Origin: an uncultured Desulfobacter sp.
GTDB taxonomy: Bacteria; Desulfobacterota; Desulfobacteria; Desulfobacterales; Desulfobacteraceae
Length of the DNA stretch: 64,000 nucleotides
Direction of reading: 5' to 3'
NCBI RefSeq assembly: GCF_963664415.1
Contig: NZ_OY761445.1
Location: forward strand, 1 to 64,000
Shown here: one piece after another, positions 1 to 9,090 of the stretch
Position numbering within the stretch: the stretch's first letter is position 1
Layout: each line of letters opens with the position of its first letter
Made by a program: the position numbers and the translations under genes
The notes under the pieces: model-generated
Told to the model about the DNA's origin: nothing
The model's database searches: none
Seen by the model: the letters and a program-made list of their open reading frames with translations, nothing else

Positions 1-531
1 AGTCCGTATCCGGCCGAGGATGAATTCCTTATGAAAACCGTTGATGGGCAAACCCTTTTCATCCGGCCGGTCAAGCCTGAGGATGCCCCACTTTTTACAG
101 CATTGTTCAAGGTACTTTCTCCTACTACAATTTACTACCGATTTTTCAGCGCTGTAAAAGAATTAAACCCCAAAATGCTGGCCCGGTTCACCCAGATTGA
201 TTACGATCGGGAGATCGCTCTGGTTGCCATAGATGAAACATCCAAAACTGATAGGATGCTGGGTGTTGCCAGGATCATTGGAGATGCAGATTCGCAGACG
301 GGTGAGTTCGCCGTTTTGGTGGGAGACAATTGGCACGGCAAAGGCATTGGGGTGTGTCTGTTAGAGAAATGTTTGTCCATTGCTGCGAAAAGAAGATTTA
401 GAGTGGTTCACGGCTTTGTGCTAAAAACGAATAGGAATATGCTGGCGCTTGGGAGAAAGCTTGGATTTGAAATAGAAAAAGATCTGGATACCGATGGATA
501 TAAATTAGTTATTCAATTAGAGGGAAGTTAG
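1..531 (+). CDS. GNAT acetyltransferase domain, C-terminal end of a larger protein (cut by window edge)
   Basis: The frame is open from base 1, ahead of the first ATG at 31, and reads SPYPAEDEFL before the GNAT fold. That linker is typical of long proteins in which an ADP-forming acyl-CoA synthetase-like region is followed by a GNAT domain (Pat-type protein lysine acetyltransferases). The GNAT part shows the usual start (LFIRPVKPEDAPLF), the YYRFF and FTQIDYDRE blocks, and an acetyl-CoA loop near GKGIGVCLLEKCL. Such proteins acetylate lysines of metabolic enzymes such as acyl-CoA synthetases. I infer that only the last 176 residues are in the window; a free-standing 166-residue GNAT starting at 31 is the less likely alternative. 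Confidence 0.75.
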   Translation, partial: SPYPAEDEFLMKTVDGQTLFIRPVKPEDAPLFTALFKVLSPTTIYYRFFSAVKELNPKMLARFTQIDYDREIALVAIDETSKTDRMLGVARIIGDADSQTGEFAVLVGDNWHGKGIGVCLLEKCLSIAAKRRFRVVHGFVLKTNRNMLALGRKLGFEIEKDLDTDGYKLVIQLEGS

Positions 532-811
532 CAAATATATCAGTGAAACCAGGGAATATCGATCCGAAGAGATCGCAAAAGTCCTTGCCGCCTCCAAGCG
601 TGATCCGGCTCTATACAGAACGGTTTTCAGGACCGGTGTCCCGTTCGAGGAGATCCTGGCCGCAATCGAGGAAGAAACGGCGGACATTCTCGTCATGGGA
701 ACAAAAGGCCGGACCGATTTGGCTGACTTTTTTTATGGCTCCACCGCCGAGAAAATGTTTCGTCGGTGTCCCATTCCGTTGTTGAGCATTCGTCTGAAAA
801 CCAATGATTAA
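521..811 (+). pseudogene. Universal stress protein (UspA family), C-terminal half only
   Basis: An open frame without a convincing start overlaps the GNAT stop and encodes the C-terminal half of a UspA domain. It shows a GVPFEEILAAIEEE helix, DILVMGTKGR (the ATP-binding G-x2-G-type loop region), YGSTAEKMFRRCPIP, and a final strand ending at LLSIRLK. UspA domains are about 140 residues; only about 90 remain and the N-terminal ATP-binding half is gone. The remnant begins inside the preceding gene's stop region, so a deletion has probably fused the two. It ends 16 bp before the gapN start. Confidence 0.65.
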
Positions 812-827
812 AAAAAAGAAGGAAAAG

Positions 828-2459
828 ATGCAGAAAAACAATTTGATTAAAAACCCAAACCTGTTTCCGCGAATCACAGATATACCCCAACCCCTTCTAA
901 AGGACATGCCCTGCATTCAGACCGGTTATCTCGTGGATGGTGAGATTCAGGTTTGGGACGGCCCGCGTCAGGAGGTTCTCTCGCCCGTTTGGGTGGCAGG
1001 CGATACTGGCCCGAAGCCCTTTTTAATTGGTGAATATCCGCTGTTGACGGAAAAGGAAGCGTTACAGGCACTTGATGCAGCAGTCGCAGCTTATGATCAC
1101 GGGCGTGGCCTCTGGCCCACCCTTTCCGTTGCAGATCGAATTGACCATATGGAGCAGTTCCTTTTTCGAATGATTGAGGTAAAGGAACGGGTGGTGAGGT
1201 TTCTGATGTGGGAGATTGGGAAATCTTTAGTGGATTCTCAAAAGGAATTCGACCGGACAATTCAATACATCAACGATACACTTGCCGCCCTTAAAGATCT
1301 GGATCGAACTTCTTCCAGGTTTTCCATGGAGGAAGGCATCATCGGCCAGATTAGGCGTGCCCCCTTAGGCGTTGTTCTGTGCATGGGACCGTTCAATTAT
1401 CCGCTCAACGAAACCTTCACCACACTGATACCTGCGCTTGTCATGGGAAATTCGGTCATCTTAAAACCTCCCAAGCATGGTGCGCTTCTTTATGCACCGC
1501 TGCTGGAAGCGTTTTGCCAGATTTTTCCAAAAGGGGTTATAAACATTATTTACGGCGAGGGCAGAAAATTAATTCCGCCGCTCATGGCTTCGGGGAAAAT
1601 CAATGTTCTGGGACTAATCGGCACAAGTAAAACGGCAAATGCTTTAAAAAAACTTCATCCCCATCCTAACCGCCTTCGCTGCGTGCTGGGGCTGGAGGCC
1701 AAAAATCCAGCCATTGTTCTCAAAGGGGCCGATTTGGATCTGGCGGTAAAAGAATGCGTTTTAGGCTGCCTTTCCTTTAACGGGCAACGGTGTACAGCGC
1801 TTAAGATCCTGTTTGTAGAGACCGACATTGTTGATGTCTTTCTTGAACGCTTTGCCGCTGCCGTGAATGCGTTAACGTTTGGCATGCCATGGCAGGAAGG
1901 GGTTTTTATTACACCGGTTGCCGAAAAAGATAAAACCAGCTATCTTGAGGCCCTTGTGTCAGATGCAGTTGAACAGGGTGCCAAAATCATCAACACCGAC
2001 CGGCCAACCGTTTGTGGCAGTTTCTTTTTTCCGGCAATTCTTTATCCGGTCACCCCCAAAATGCGGGTTTATCATGAAGAACAGTTTGGGCCGGTGATCC
2101 CTGTTCTTGCATTCAAGAACATTAACGAACCTGTTGAGTACATGATCAATTCAAACTATGGCCAGCAGGTTTCCATTTTCGGAAGTAACCCGGACCAGAT
2201 CGCCAGTTTGATTGATCCGTTGGTCAACCAGGTCTGCAGGGTCAACATTAACAGCCAGTGCCAGAGAGGACCGGATACCTTTCCTTTCACAGGAAGGAAA
2301 GACTCAGCCGAAGGAACCCTTTCTGTCTCGGACGCCTTACGGGTCTTTTCGATTCGAACACTTGTCGCGGCCAAACAGACAGATTTGAACAAAAAAATCA
2401 TCACCCGCATTGTTAGAGACCGTAAGAGCAAATTTCTGGCCACTGATTTTATTTTATAA
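828..2459 (+). CDS. gapN: NADP-dependent non-phosphorylating glyceraldehyde-3-phosphate dehydrogenase (ALDH family)
   Basis: Oxidises glyceraldehyde-3-phosphate directly to 3-phosphoglycerate, making NADPH in the cytosol and bypassing the ATP-forming step of glycolysis. The aldehyde dehydrogenase fold is complete. The Rossmann segment has GPFNYPLNE and ILKPPKHG. The catalytic base lies in GLEAKNPAIV (Glu near residue 290) and the nucleophile in FNGQRCTALK (Cys near residue 322); GQRCTA is characteristic of GapN. I chose ATG 828, preceded by AAGGAAAAG, over ATG 804, which overlaps the stress-protein stop and adds a lysine-rich tail. Pyruvate kinase and phosphoglycerate mutase remnants lie just downstream, so this may once have been a lower-glycolysis cluster. 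Another ALDH subfamily is possible. Confidence 0.8.
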   Translation: MQKNNLIKNPNLFPRITDIPQPLLKDMPCIQTGYLVDGEIQVWDGPRQEVLSPVWVAGDTGPKPFLIGEYPLLTEKEALQALDAAVAAYDHGRGLWPTLSVADRIDHMEQFLFRMIEVKERVVRFLMWEIGKSLVDSQKEFDRTIQYINDTLAALKDLDRTSSRFSMEEGIIGQIRRAPLGVVLCMGPFNYPLNETFTTLIPALVMGNSVILKPPKHGALLYAPLLEAFCQIFPKGVINIIYGEGRKLIPPLMASGKINVLGLIGTSKTANALKKLHPHPNRLRCVLGLEAKNPAIVLKGADLDLAVKECVLGCLSFNGQRCTALKILFVETDIVDVFLERFAAAVNALTFGMPWQEGVFITPVAEKDKTSYLEALVSDAVEQGAKIINTDRPTVCGSFFFPAILYPVTPKMRVYHEEQFGPVIPVLAFKNINEPVEYMINSNYGQQVSIFGSNPDQIASLIDPLVNQVCRVNINSQCQRGPDTFPFTGRKDSAEGTLSVSDALRVFSIRTLVAAKQTDLNKKIITRIVRDRKSKFLATDFIL

Positions 2460-2527
2460 AAAGGTAAATCAGTGAAATCAGTGAATACCAGAACAGTCCG
2501 AGCAGTTATTTCAAAAAAAAGGTACCG

Positions 2528-2695
2528 ATGCCCGAGAAGCTAAAGGAGACGATTCTTGAAATGAAGCTGCGGTTGACCAATGGAGAATATATTGATGCAG
2601 ATTCATTGCTTGTAACAGACACCACAGGGAACCGAATTATCATTGAAGAACTTTATAATAGGAGATGGTTTAAATGGATTTTAGATACGTTTTAA
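2528..2695 (+). CDS. Small ORF of 55 residues, unknown
   Basis: Starts at ATG 2528 after AAAAAAAAGG and overlaps the start of floA by 22 bases. The product is mixed-charge, with a TNGEYIDADSLLVTD stretch and an aromatic tail (NRRWFKW). I do not recognise it. It could be a small translated gene coupled to floA or the end of a deleted gene, as is common in this part of the window. Confidence 0.3.
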   Translation: MPEKLKETILEMKLRLTNGEYIDADSLLVTDTTGNRIIIEELYNRRWFKWILDTF

Positions 2696-3582
2696 TAATA
2701 ATTGCAGGTCTTGTCGGTATCGTGTTGTTTTATTTTATTTTTTCATATTTAGCCTTGTGGCTCCAGGCATTGGTGTCCGGTGCAAAGGTTGGATTATTCA
2801 ATATTATTTTCATGCGGTTCAGAAAAGTTCCGCCTAAGCTGATTGTTGAATCCAAAATCATGGCCGTTAAAGCCGGCATTGAAATTTCTCCGGATGATCT
2901 TGAGTCCCATTTCCTCGCCGGCGGTAATGTCAGCCGTGTTGTCCAGGCGCTCATTGCAGCTGATAAGGCCAATATCGAACTCACCTTTAATAAGGCCGTT
3001 GCCATTGACCTGGCCGGCAGGGATGTGCTTGAGGCGGTTCAGATGTCGGTCAACCCCAAAGTCATTGGAACCCCCCTTGTGACCGGCGTGGCAAAGGATG
3101 GTATTCAGCTGAAAGCCATCGCATTGGTCACAGTTCGGGCCAATATCGACCGCCTTGTCGGCGGGGCCGGAGCAGAAACGATTCTTGCCAGGGTGGGAGA
3201 GGGTATTGTGACCACCATCGGGTCAGCCAACACCCATAAGCAAGTCCTTGAAAATCCGGAGTCAATATCAAGAACAGTTTTGGAAAAAGGGTTGGATGCG
3301 GGAACGGCCTATGAAATCCTATCTATTGATATTGCCGATGTGGATGTGGGCAAAAATATCGGGGCTGAATTGGAAACCGACCGGGCAGAGGCTGACATGA
3401 AGATTGCCCAGGCAAAAGCCGAGGAAAAGCGTGCTATGGCCTTTGCCCAGGAACAGGAGATGAGAGCCCGGGTTCAGGAAATGAGGGCCAAAGTTGTTGA
3501 AGCAGAAGCCCAGATACCTCTGGCCATGGCAGAAGCGTTTATAAGTGGTAACCTGGGAATTAAGGAAAATTATAAACTGTAA
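2674..3582 (+). CDS. floA: Flotillin-like protein FloA (UPF0365)
   Basis: A membrane scaffold that organises ordered lipid microdomains. It has one N-terminal hydrophobic segment (residues about 5-33), an SPFH-type region (APKLIVESK-like start through AGAETILARVGEG), and a charged coiled-coil rich in Ala/Glu/Lys from about residue 225 (AEADMKIAQAKAEEKRAMA). The RBS is AGGAG at 2661-2665. Usual length is about 320-330 residues; this one has 302 and stops just after the conserved SGNLGIK segment, so the extreme C-terminus is short. NfeD, the usual partner, is absent; only an unrelated 55-codon ORF precedes it. Confidence 0.88.
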   Translation: MDFRYVLIIIAGLVGIVLFYFIFSYLALWLQALVSGAKVGLFNIIFMRFRKVPPKLIVESKIMAVKAGIEISPDDLESHFLAGGNVSRVVQALIAADKANIELTFNKAVAIDLAGRDVLEAVQMSVNPKVIGTPLVTGVAKDGIQLKAIALVTVRANIDRLVGGAGAETILARVGEGIVTTIGSANTHKQVLENPESISRTVLEKGLDAGTAYEILSIDIADVDVGKNIGAELETDRAEADMKIAQAKAEEKRAMAFAQEQEMRARVQEMRAKVVEAEAQIPLAMAEAFISGNLGIKENYKL

Positions 3583-3619
3583 AATATTTTTGCTGATACC
3601 AGAATAAGAGACCAGATAG

Positions 3620-3874
3620 CAAAATCTGACTCAGACCCTCAAGAATAACTCAAACAAAATGCCTTCCATAACAGATAAAGATTATGCGGATGTGGCCAAT
3701 GCGGTTCTGGATGGTACAGATGAAATTGTTGAAACCGTAAGCCAACCAGCGCTTGATGCAAAAGATGTTTTAGAAGAAGATCTGGTCATAATTACTGGAG
3801 GACAACCTGTCTGGACGGCAGGTATGACAAATATGATCCAGGTAAGAAGGTGCCGCGCCTTAAATGATACTTAA
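3620..3874 (+). pseudogene. Pyruvate kinase remnant with the middle deleted
   Basis: Two pyruvate kinase pieces are joined in one frame. First is a TQTLKNN...DYADVANAVLDGTD segment, which matches the conserved TQMLxxM / DVANAVLDGTD region of the catalytic barrel. It is followed within about 25 codons by EEDLVIITGG-PV-TAGMTNMIQV, which matches the extreme C-terminal strand of the enzyme (GDLVVITxGxPxxxxGxTNxIKV). Everything between, including most of the allosteric C-domain, is missing, as is the whole N-terminal part. The open frame begins after a stop at 3617. It cannot be active. Confidence 0.75.
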
Positions 3875-3904
3875 TTTTTTTATAGAAACGAATTAGGATT
3901 CCCT

Positions 3905-5224
3905 ATGCCAACCTTAGCAACTGACCTTGCCAATATTTTTTTTGCAGTTGTTCTCGTATTTATAAATGGATTTTTTGTTGCTGCTGAATTTGCACTGGTG
4001 AAAGTCAGGCCTGCCAGGATCGATGAGCAGGTAGAAAAAAAAGTCCCCTTTGCTTTAACAGCGCGCTGGATGGTGCAGCGAATGGATGCCACACTGTCAG
4101 CCTGCCAGCTTGGCATTACTATGGCATCACTTGGTCTTGGTTGGATTGGAGAGCCGGCCATAGCTCACCTGCTGCGGCCCCTGCTAAAGGCCCTATGGGT
4201 AGTTTCTGAGATCTGGGTACATGGTATCGCCTTCACAATCGCTTTTACCGCCATTACTGCTGCCCATCTTGTTTTTGGGGAACAGGCGCCTAAAATATAT
4301 GCCCTGCGACGCCCGGAAAAAGTTTTGCTGTGGTTGGCCATTCCCATGAAACTGTTTTATTTTTTTTCCTATCCGTTCATGATTGCTTTGAATACAACCA
4401 CCTCTTTTCTGTTAAAAATCATTGGCGTCGATAGTGTCTCTGAGCACGACGTCGTACACAGTGAAGATGAAATTAAAGCACTTTTGCGCCTCTCACATAA
4501 ACATGGCGAGCTCAGTCGATCAGAACACCGTTTGATAAACGCCGTTTTTGAATTTGATGACACCGTCGTCCGCCGGGTGATGCAACCCCGAAGCGACATT
4601 ATTTTTTTTGATATCAACCGTTCTTTTGCTCAATGCCAATCATTGGCAAAAGAAAATAAACATTCCCGCTACCCCTTATGCGATGGGTCGCTGGACTCTG
4701 TGCTGGGAATTGTTCACATCAAAGATTTGATCGACGTGTCTTCTGACGCAGAAGACATCTTGCTTTCAATCGCGCGACCGGTGATATCTGTATCTGAAAC
4801 CATTCGAATCAGCCTGCTTCTGCGGCAATTTCAGGAAACACACCAGCAGATGGCACTTGTGGTGGACGAGTATGGGACTATCATTGGCTGTATCACGCTG
4901 GAAGACGTATTGGAACAGATTGTCGGTCCGGTTGAAGATGAATTCGAAACTGATCTAATTGAGATTGAGTCAATTGCCCCTGACAAATTTATTGTTGCTG
5001 GTGGAACATTGATCTCAACCGTCAACAAGCAACTGAATCTGAACCTTGAAAGCATTGAAGCTGAAACCCTTTGCGGCCTGTTAATGGAACAGACAGGCCG
5101 GGTTCTAAAGGTTGGAGATAAAATAGAGTTTGATGGTGTTGTTGCCGAAGTATTGGAGATCAGAGGTTCGCGTGCTTTAAGCATACAAATTAATTTGCAA
5201 CAGCCCAGGCAGGAGCCATCATGA
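3905..5224 (+). CDS. CNNM/CorC-type transporter (DUF21, CBS pair, CorC/HlyC domain)
   Basis: A 439-residue integral membrane protein of the hemolysin C/CNNM family, linked in several bacteria to magnesium or cobalt export. Domains in order are a DUF21 membrane domain (about residues 5-190; hydrophobic helices and the conserved FGEQAPK motif), two CBS modules (about 205-335; RRVMQPRSDI and MALVVDEYGTIIGCITLEDVLEQIVG), and a C-terminal CorC_HlyC domain (about 350-430). Its stop overlaps the start of the exchanger gene, so the two are probably co-translated and may act together in divalent-cation handling. Confidence 0.88.
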   Translation: MPTLATDLANIFFAVVLVFINGFFVAAEFALVKVRPARIDEQVEKKVPFALTARWMVQRMDATLSACQLGITMASLGLGWIGEPAIAHLLRPLLKALWVVSEIWVHGIAFTIAFTAITAAHLVFGEQAPKIYALRRPEKVLLWLAIPMKLFYFFSYPFMIALNTTTSFLLKIIGVDSVSEHDVVHSEDEIKALLRLSHKHGELSRSEHRLINAVFEFDDTVVRRVMQPRSDIIFFDINRSFAQCQSLAKENKHSRYPLCDGSLDSVLGIVHIKDLIDVSSDAEDILLSIARPVISVSETIRISLLLRQFQETHQQMALVVDEYGTIIGCITLEDVLEQIVGPVEDEFETDLIEIESIAPDKFIVAGGTLISTVNKQLNLNLESIEAETLCGLLMEQTGRVLKVGDKIEFDGVVAEVLEIRGSRALSIQINLQQPRQEPS

Positions 5225-6212
5225 TGGTTGCGACCATGATGCTTCCTCTTTTATCTGTTGTTTTCGGCCTGATACTTCTTGTCTGGAGCGCAGACCGGTT
5301 TGTTGAGGGCAGTGCTGTCACTGCCAAATACCTGGGCATGCCGCCGCTTTTAATCGGTATGATTATTGTGGGCTTCGGCACGTCTGCACCGGAAATGCTG
5401 GTTTCTGCATTGTCCGTTGTGAACGGGAATCCAGGTATTGCTTTGGGAAATGCATATGGAAGCAATATCTGCAATATTGCAATGATCCTTGGTATTACAG
5501 CATTAATCAAGCCGATCCTTGTGAAATCGGATATCCTTAAAAAAGAGTTGCCCGTTCTGGCATTGGTTACTCTCATCTCAATTTTCCTACTCATGGACGG
5601 CTTCTTAACCCGCGTCGAAGCCGCCTTCCTTATTTTTACCTTTGCCGGACTATTGGCATGGAGCCTGTTTCAGCACGAAAAGACCGAATCAGATACCCTG
5701 GCGGTTGAAGTGGAAAACAAACTGGAAAACTCGCCCGTCTCTTTTCATAAGGCTGTTTTTTTAGTTGTCTCAGGGTTAATCCTCTTAATTGTCAGTTCCC
5801 AAATTCTGGTTACAGGATCAGTTAAAATTGCAAGATTTTCGGGGTCAGCGACCTGATGATCGGTTTGACGATCGTGGCTGTTGGAACCTCCCTTCCGGAA
5901 CTGGCCTCCAGTATAATGGCGGTGAGAAGAAACGAACACGACATTGCCATTGGAAATATTATTGGGTCCAATCTTTTCAATACCATGGCAGTGGTCGGAA
6001 TTGCCGGGCTGATACACCCCATGTCAATTGAGCCGCAACTGTTATCACGGGATCTTCCGGTGGTGACCGGGTTGACGTTTTCCCTGTTTGTCATCGGATA
6101 CGGTTTCAGGGGAAGCCCCGGGATTATCAACCGGTTTGAGGGGCTGGCCCTGCTGCTGTCCTATGTCCTTTATGTTGGATGGTTGATTGTTTCACAAACC
6201 GACACCGTTTAA
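5221..6212 (+). pseudogene. Calcium/sodium exchanger (CaCA, YrbG-like), interrupted by a one-base frameshift
   Basis: Two adjacent frames (5221-5856 and 5856-6212) together make one complete exchanger of about 330 residues with two inverted alpha-repeats: GFGTSAPEMLVS with GNAYGSNICNIAMILG in the first half and VAVGTSLPELASS with GNIIGSNLFNTMAVVG in the second. The frame breaks at about 5837-5843, where AGATTTTCGGGG needs one more base to read into GVSDLMIGLTIV. The break sits in a homopolymer run, so a sequencing error or a very recent mutation are both plausible. If real, the protein is split between its two halves. It overlaps the CorC-like gene. Confidence 0.8.
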
Positions 6213-6223
6213 CAAGGAGCCTT

Positions 6224-6346
6224 ATGGTGAAATTTGTCTTATTAAGGCACGGAGAAAGCCTCTGGAACAAAGAGAACCGTTTTAGTGGCAGGACAGATAA
6301 TCAGGCTGATCATCTTCAGGTTCGTTTTGAGTTTGCGCCTGGATGA
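6224..6346 (+). pseudogene. 2,3-bisphosphoglycerate-dependent phosphoglycerate mutase, N-terminal stub
   Basis: A good RBS (AAGGAG) precedes an ATG and the first 28 codons of a GpmA-type mutase: VLLRHGESLWNKENRFSGRTD, with the phosphohistidine RHG and the NKENRF loop. Homology then stops and the frame ends after 40 codons. The enzyme should be about 230-250 residues. Immediately after the break, the minus strand at about 6298-6395 reads KEIEDMAQNYAAQIIQAQTQNE, which looks like the tail of an unidentified gene, so a deletion or inversion joined two gene ends here. Confidence 0.75.
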
Positions 6347-6436
6347 TTTGAGCTGCATAATTTTGAGCCATATCTTCGATTTCTTTAGTCCCTTTCTAAT
6401 ATACGGCCAACTAACAAATTTTTATTAATAATAAGC

Positions 6437-6472
6437 GGAGAAACGGTTTATCTAAAACCGTTTCTCCTTTTC
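6437..6472. terminator. Strong hairpin between the gpm stub and dnaK
   Basis: A perfect 13-bp stem (GGAGAAACGGTTT at 6437-6449, complement at 6455-6467) with a 5-base loop. On the plus strand it is followed by TTTT. It lies 29 bp beyond the dnaK stop and probably ends dnaK transcription; a bidirectional role is possible. Confidence 0.65.
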
Positions 6473-6495
6473 GCTCTTTATGGATTTATCTGCAT

Positions 6496-8385
6496 TTAAA
6501 CTACTTCATCGTAATCCGCATCCACGACCTCTTCATCAGAGTTTGCAGAAGGCTTTGCAGAGCCAGGACTTCCTGAATCGCCCGGTTGCTGGTGCGTATT
6601 TTGCGTCAGTTTGTGCGCTGCTTGATTCAAGGCCTCAGTTCGCTGTAGAATGCTTTGCGTGTCTTTATTTTTTACAACTTGTTTTAAATTGCTGATGGCG
6701 TCTTCAACTTCCATCCGAATATTTCCATCAACCTTATCTCCCATTTCTGTCATGGTTTTTTCTGTTGTGTGAATTAATGCATCTGCCTTATTTCGCGCAT
6801 CTACTTGTTCTTTTAACTTAAGGTCTTCTTCTGCGTGCAGCTCTGCATCTTTTATCAACCGATCAACCTCCTCTTTGGAAAGACCGGATGAGGAGGTAAT
6901 CTGGATAGATTGTTCCTTTCCTGTAGCTTTGTCTTTGGCCGAAACATTCACAATACCATTGGCGTCAATATTAAAGGTAACTTCGATTTGAGGGAGGCCA
7001 CGGGGTGCCGGCTGGATTCCAACCAGTTCAAATCTACCCAGAGCTTTGTTGTCAGAAGCCATCTCCCGTTCACCCTGAAGAACCTGTATAGAAACTGCAG
7101 GCTGGTTGTCTTCTGCTGTGGAAAAGACTTTACTCTTGTTTATAGGAAGGGTTGAATTTTTTTCAATCAGTTTGGTCATGACACCACCTAAGGTTTCTAT
7201 TCCTAAGGAAAGTGGTGTAACATCAAGCAATAAAATTTCCTTTAGATCTCCCCTGAGAACAGCCCCTTGAATTGCAGCACCCATGGCCACAACTTCATCC
7301 GGATTTACCCCCTTGTTGGGTTCTTTACCAAAAATTGTTTTTACACGATCCTGAACAGCAGGCATTCGGGTCATTCCGCCAACCAGAATAACCTCATTAA
7401 TATCATTAGAAGAAAGTCCTGCATCCTTCAATGCTGTTCGGCAGGGTGCTTCAAGTCTGTCCAACAGTTTAGAAACCAAAGCCTCCAATTTCGCCCTGGT
7501 AATTTTTATATTCAAATGCTTAGGACCCGAGCCATCTGCTGTAATGAATGGAAGATTCACATCGGTTTCCATGGATGTGGACAGTTCCATCTTGGCTTTT
7601 TCAGCAGCTTCTTTTAATCGCTGTAGTGCCATTTTATCTTTTCTTAAATCAATCCCTTGGTCTTTGCTAAACTCTTCTGAAAGAAAATCAATGAGAATGA
7701 AATCAAAATCTTCTCCTCCTAAATGAGTATCTCCATTGGTAGATTTAACTTCAAAAACACCATCGCCAATCTCCAGGATAGAAACATCAAAGGTTCCTCC
7801 CCCTAAATCAAACACTGCTATTTTCTCTTCTTTCTTTTTATCGAGTCCATAGGCCAAAGAAGCTGCTGTCGGCTCATTAATAATTCGAAGTACATTAAGT
7901 CCTGCAATTTTCCCAGCATCTTTAGTTGCTTGTCTTTGGTTGTCATCAAAATATGCGGGTACGGTAATGACCGCGTCTGTAACTTTTTTACCTAGGAATT
8001 CTTCTACAAAGTCCCGGATATCTGAAAGGATGTGAGAGGAAATCTCTGCCGGACTGTATTGTTTCCCTCGAAGATTGATACAAACATCTCCATTTACGGC
8101 CTTTTCAATAGCAAAAGGAAGGTTTTTTATATCCTTTTGAACTTCGGCTGAATCAAACTTTCTTCCAATCAATCTTTTAACCCCAAAAACTGTATTTACC
8201 GGATTGGTAATAGCCTGCCTTCTTGCGATTTGCCCGATCAACCGCTCACCGTTTTCAGACACTGCCATCACTGATGGAGTGGTGCGTGCTCCTTCTCGGT
8301 TCATAATAACTTTAGCCTCACTGCCCTCCATTACAGATACACATGAATTGGTGGTGCCTAAGTCTATTCCAATAATCTTTCCCAT
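6496..8385 (-). CDS. dnaK: Molecular chaperone DnaK (Hsp70)
   Basis: ATP-driven cytosolic chaperone, full length at 629 residues. Visible landmarks are the N-terminal phosphate-1 motif IGIDLGTTNS, the second phosphate loop (FDLGGGTFDVSIL), the INEPTAASLAYGL segment, VLVGGMTRMPAVQ, the linker region near EILLLDVTPLSLG, the substrate domain, and the acidic tail ending EEVVDADYDEVV. AGGAGA precedes the ATG. grpE and dnaJ are not adjacent, so the gene stands alone; a genome may carry more than one dnaK. It is convergent with the damaged glycolysis/transport block. Confidence 0.97.
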   Translation of the reverse strand: MGKIIGIDLGTTNSCVSVMEGSEAKVIMNREGARTTPSVMAVSENGERLIGQIARRQAITNPVNTVFGVKRLIGRKFDSAEVQKDIKNLPFAIEKAVNGDVCINLRGKQYSPAEISSHILSDIRDFVEEFLGKKVTDAVITVPAYFDDNQRQATKDAGKIAGLNVLRIINEPTAASLAYGLDKKKEEKIAVFDLGGGTFDVSILEIGDGVFEVKSTNGDTHLGGEDFDFILIDFLSEEFSKDQGIDLRKDKMALQRLKEAAEKAKMELSTSMETDVNLPFITADGSGPKHLNIKITRAKLEALVSKLLDRLEAPCRTALKDAGLSSNDINEVILVGGMTRMPAVQDRVKTIFGKEPNKGVNPDEVVAMGAAIQGAVLRGDLKEILLLDVTPLSLGIETLGGVMTKLIEKNSTLPINKSKVFSTAEDNQPAVSIQVLQGEREMASDNKALGRFELVGIQPAPRGLPQIEVTFNIDANGIVNVSAKDKATGKEQSIQITSSSGLSKEEVDRLIKDAELHAEEDLKLKEQVDARNKADALIHTTEKTMTEMGDKVDGNIRMEVEDAISNLKQVVKNKDTQSILQRTEALNQAAHKLTQNTHQQPGDSGSPGSAKPSANSDEEVVDADYDEVV

Positions 8386-8533
8386 TTTAATTCTCCTAAT
8401 TATACATTGCCATTTGCTTTTTTATTTTATCATTTTTTTGATTCACAACTTAGATTCGCTCTGAAAAAACTGCTTTGACTGTTTTCGTCTGCGTTTCTCT
8501 TTTGGCGTATGCTTGGCTTTTTTTTGTTTTTCA

Positions 8534-8751
8534 GGGTGTGTCCCACCTTTTACATAAGGTGATTATTTGATTTGACAAAGCAGGCTCAAAATTAAGCCGA
8601 AATCGAATTTTATGAAAATTTGATCGCTTTTTTACCCTTGAGGATAGGAATAGTAACCATTTTTCATGAAAATATTTCCTTTTTAGAGGAATTCTGGGCA
8701 TTCAAAAATTGGTCTAATTTTTGCAGATATGAGATAAGGTGGGACACACCC
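8534..8751. mobile_element. MITE-like element, 218 bp with 16-bp perfect terminal inverted repeats
   Basis: The ends are exact inverted copies: GGGTGTGTCCCACCTT at 8534-8549 and its complement at 8736-8751. The inside is AT-rich and encodes nothing. Small size, perfect terminal repeats and no transposase fit a miniature inverted-repeat element or a REP-type structure. No target duplication is obvious at the borders. Confidence 0.6.
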
Positions 8752-8934
8752 GTTTTTCATGCTTGCCTTTACCACCCATAATTACCCATAATTGTTGTTT
8801 CTTAAAATCATATAGAGCAACCATTGTGCCAAGATTACAAAACGGGAAGAGCTGTTCATAAATTATTGAATTATTAGGATAAATACTGTGTATAACGGGG
8901 TTTGTTAAAAGGATTTGAGAACCTGAAAAAGGCC

Positions 8935-9090
8935 TTATTTATTCAATAGGCCATATAACGCCTTTTTTAGGCGGGCGGCACTGTTTTTCCCACTGACTTT
9001 CCAACGGGTCTGTTCAAGCAGTCGAATGATTCTGATCGCATTCAACCGTCTCCAGGATTTTTAATTCTTTGCTCAGATGCTGGTGAAATT
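8935..9090 (-). pseudogene. C-terminal Fis-type helix-turn-helix remnant of a sigma-54-dependent activator
   Basis: Read on the minus strand, the sequence gives LSKELKILETVE in one frame and IIRLLEQTRWKVSGKNSAARL in the next. This matches the end of NtrC-family activators (helix LExVERxHIxRxLExTxWxVSGxxGAAxxL). The frame breaks in between and the final recognition helix is lost, with a stop at 8935-8937. Only about 50 codons of a protein of over 400 remain. Confidence 0.55.

Noticed and set aside
3905..5224. Toxin (hemolysin) function of the HlyC/CorC-like protein
   Set aside because: The family name is historical; DUF21-CBS-CorC architecture indicates a cation transporter.
6910..7726. Several plus-strand ORFs across dnaK
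   Set aside because: They are antisense frames of a strongly conserved chaperone gene with no motifs or ribosome-binding sites of their own.
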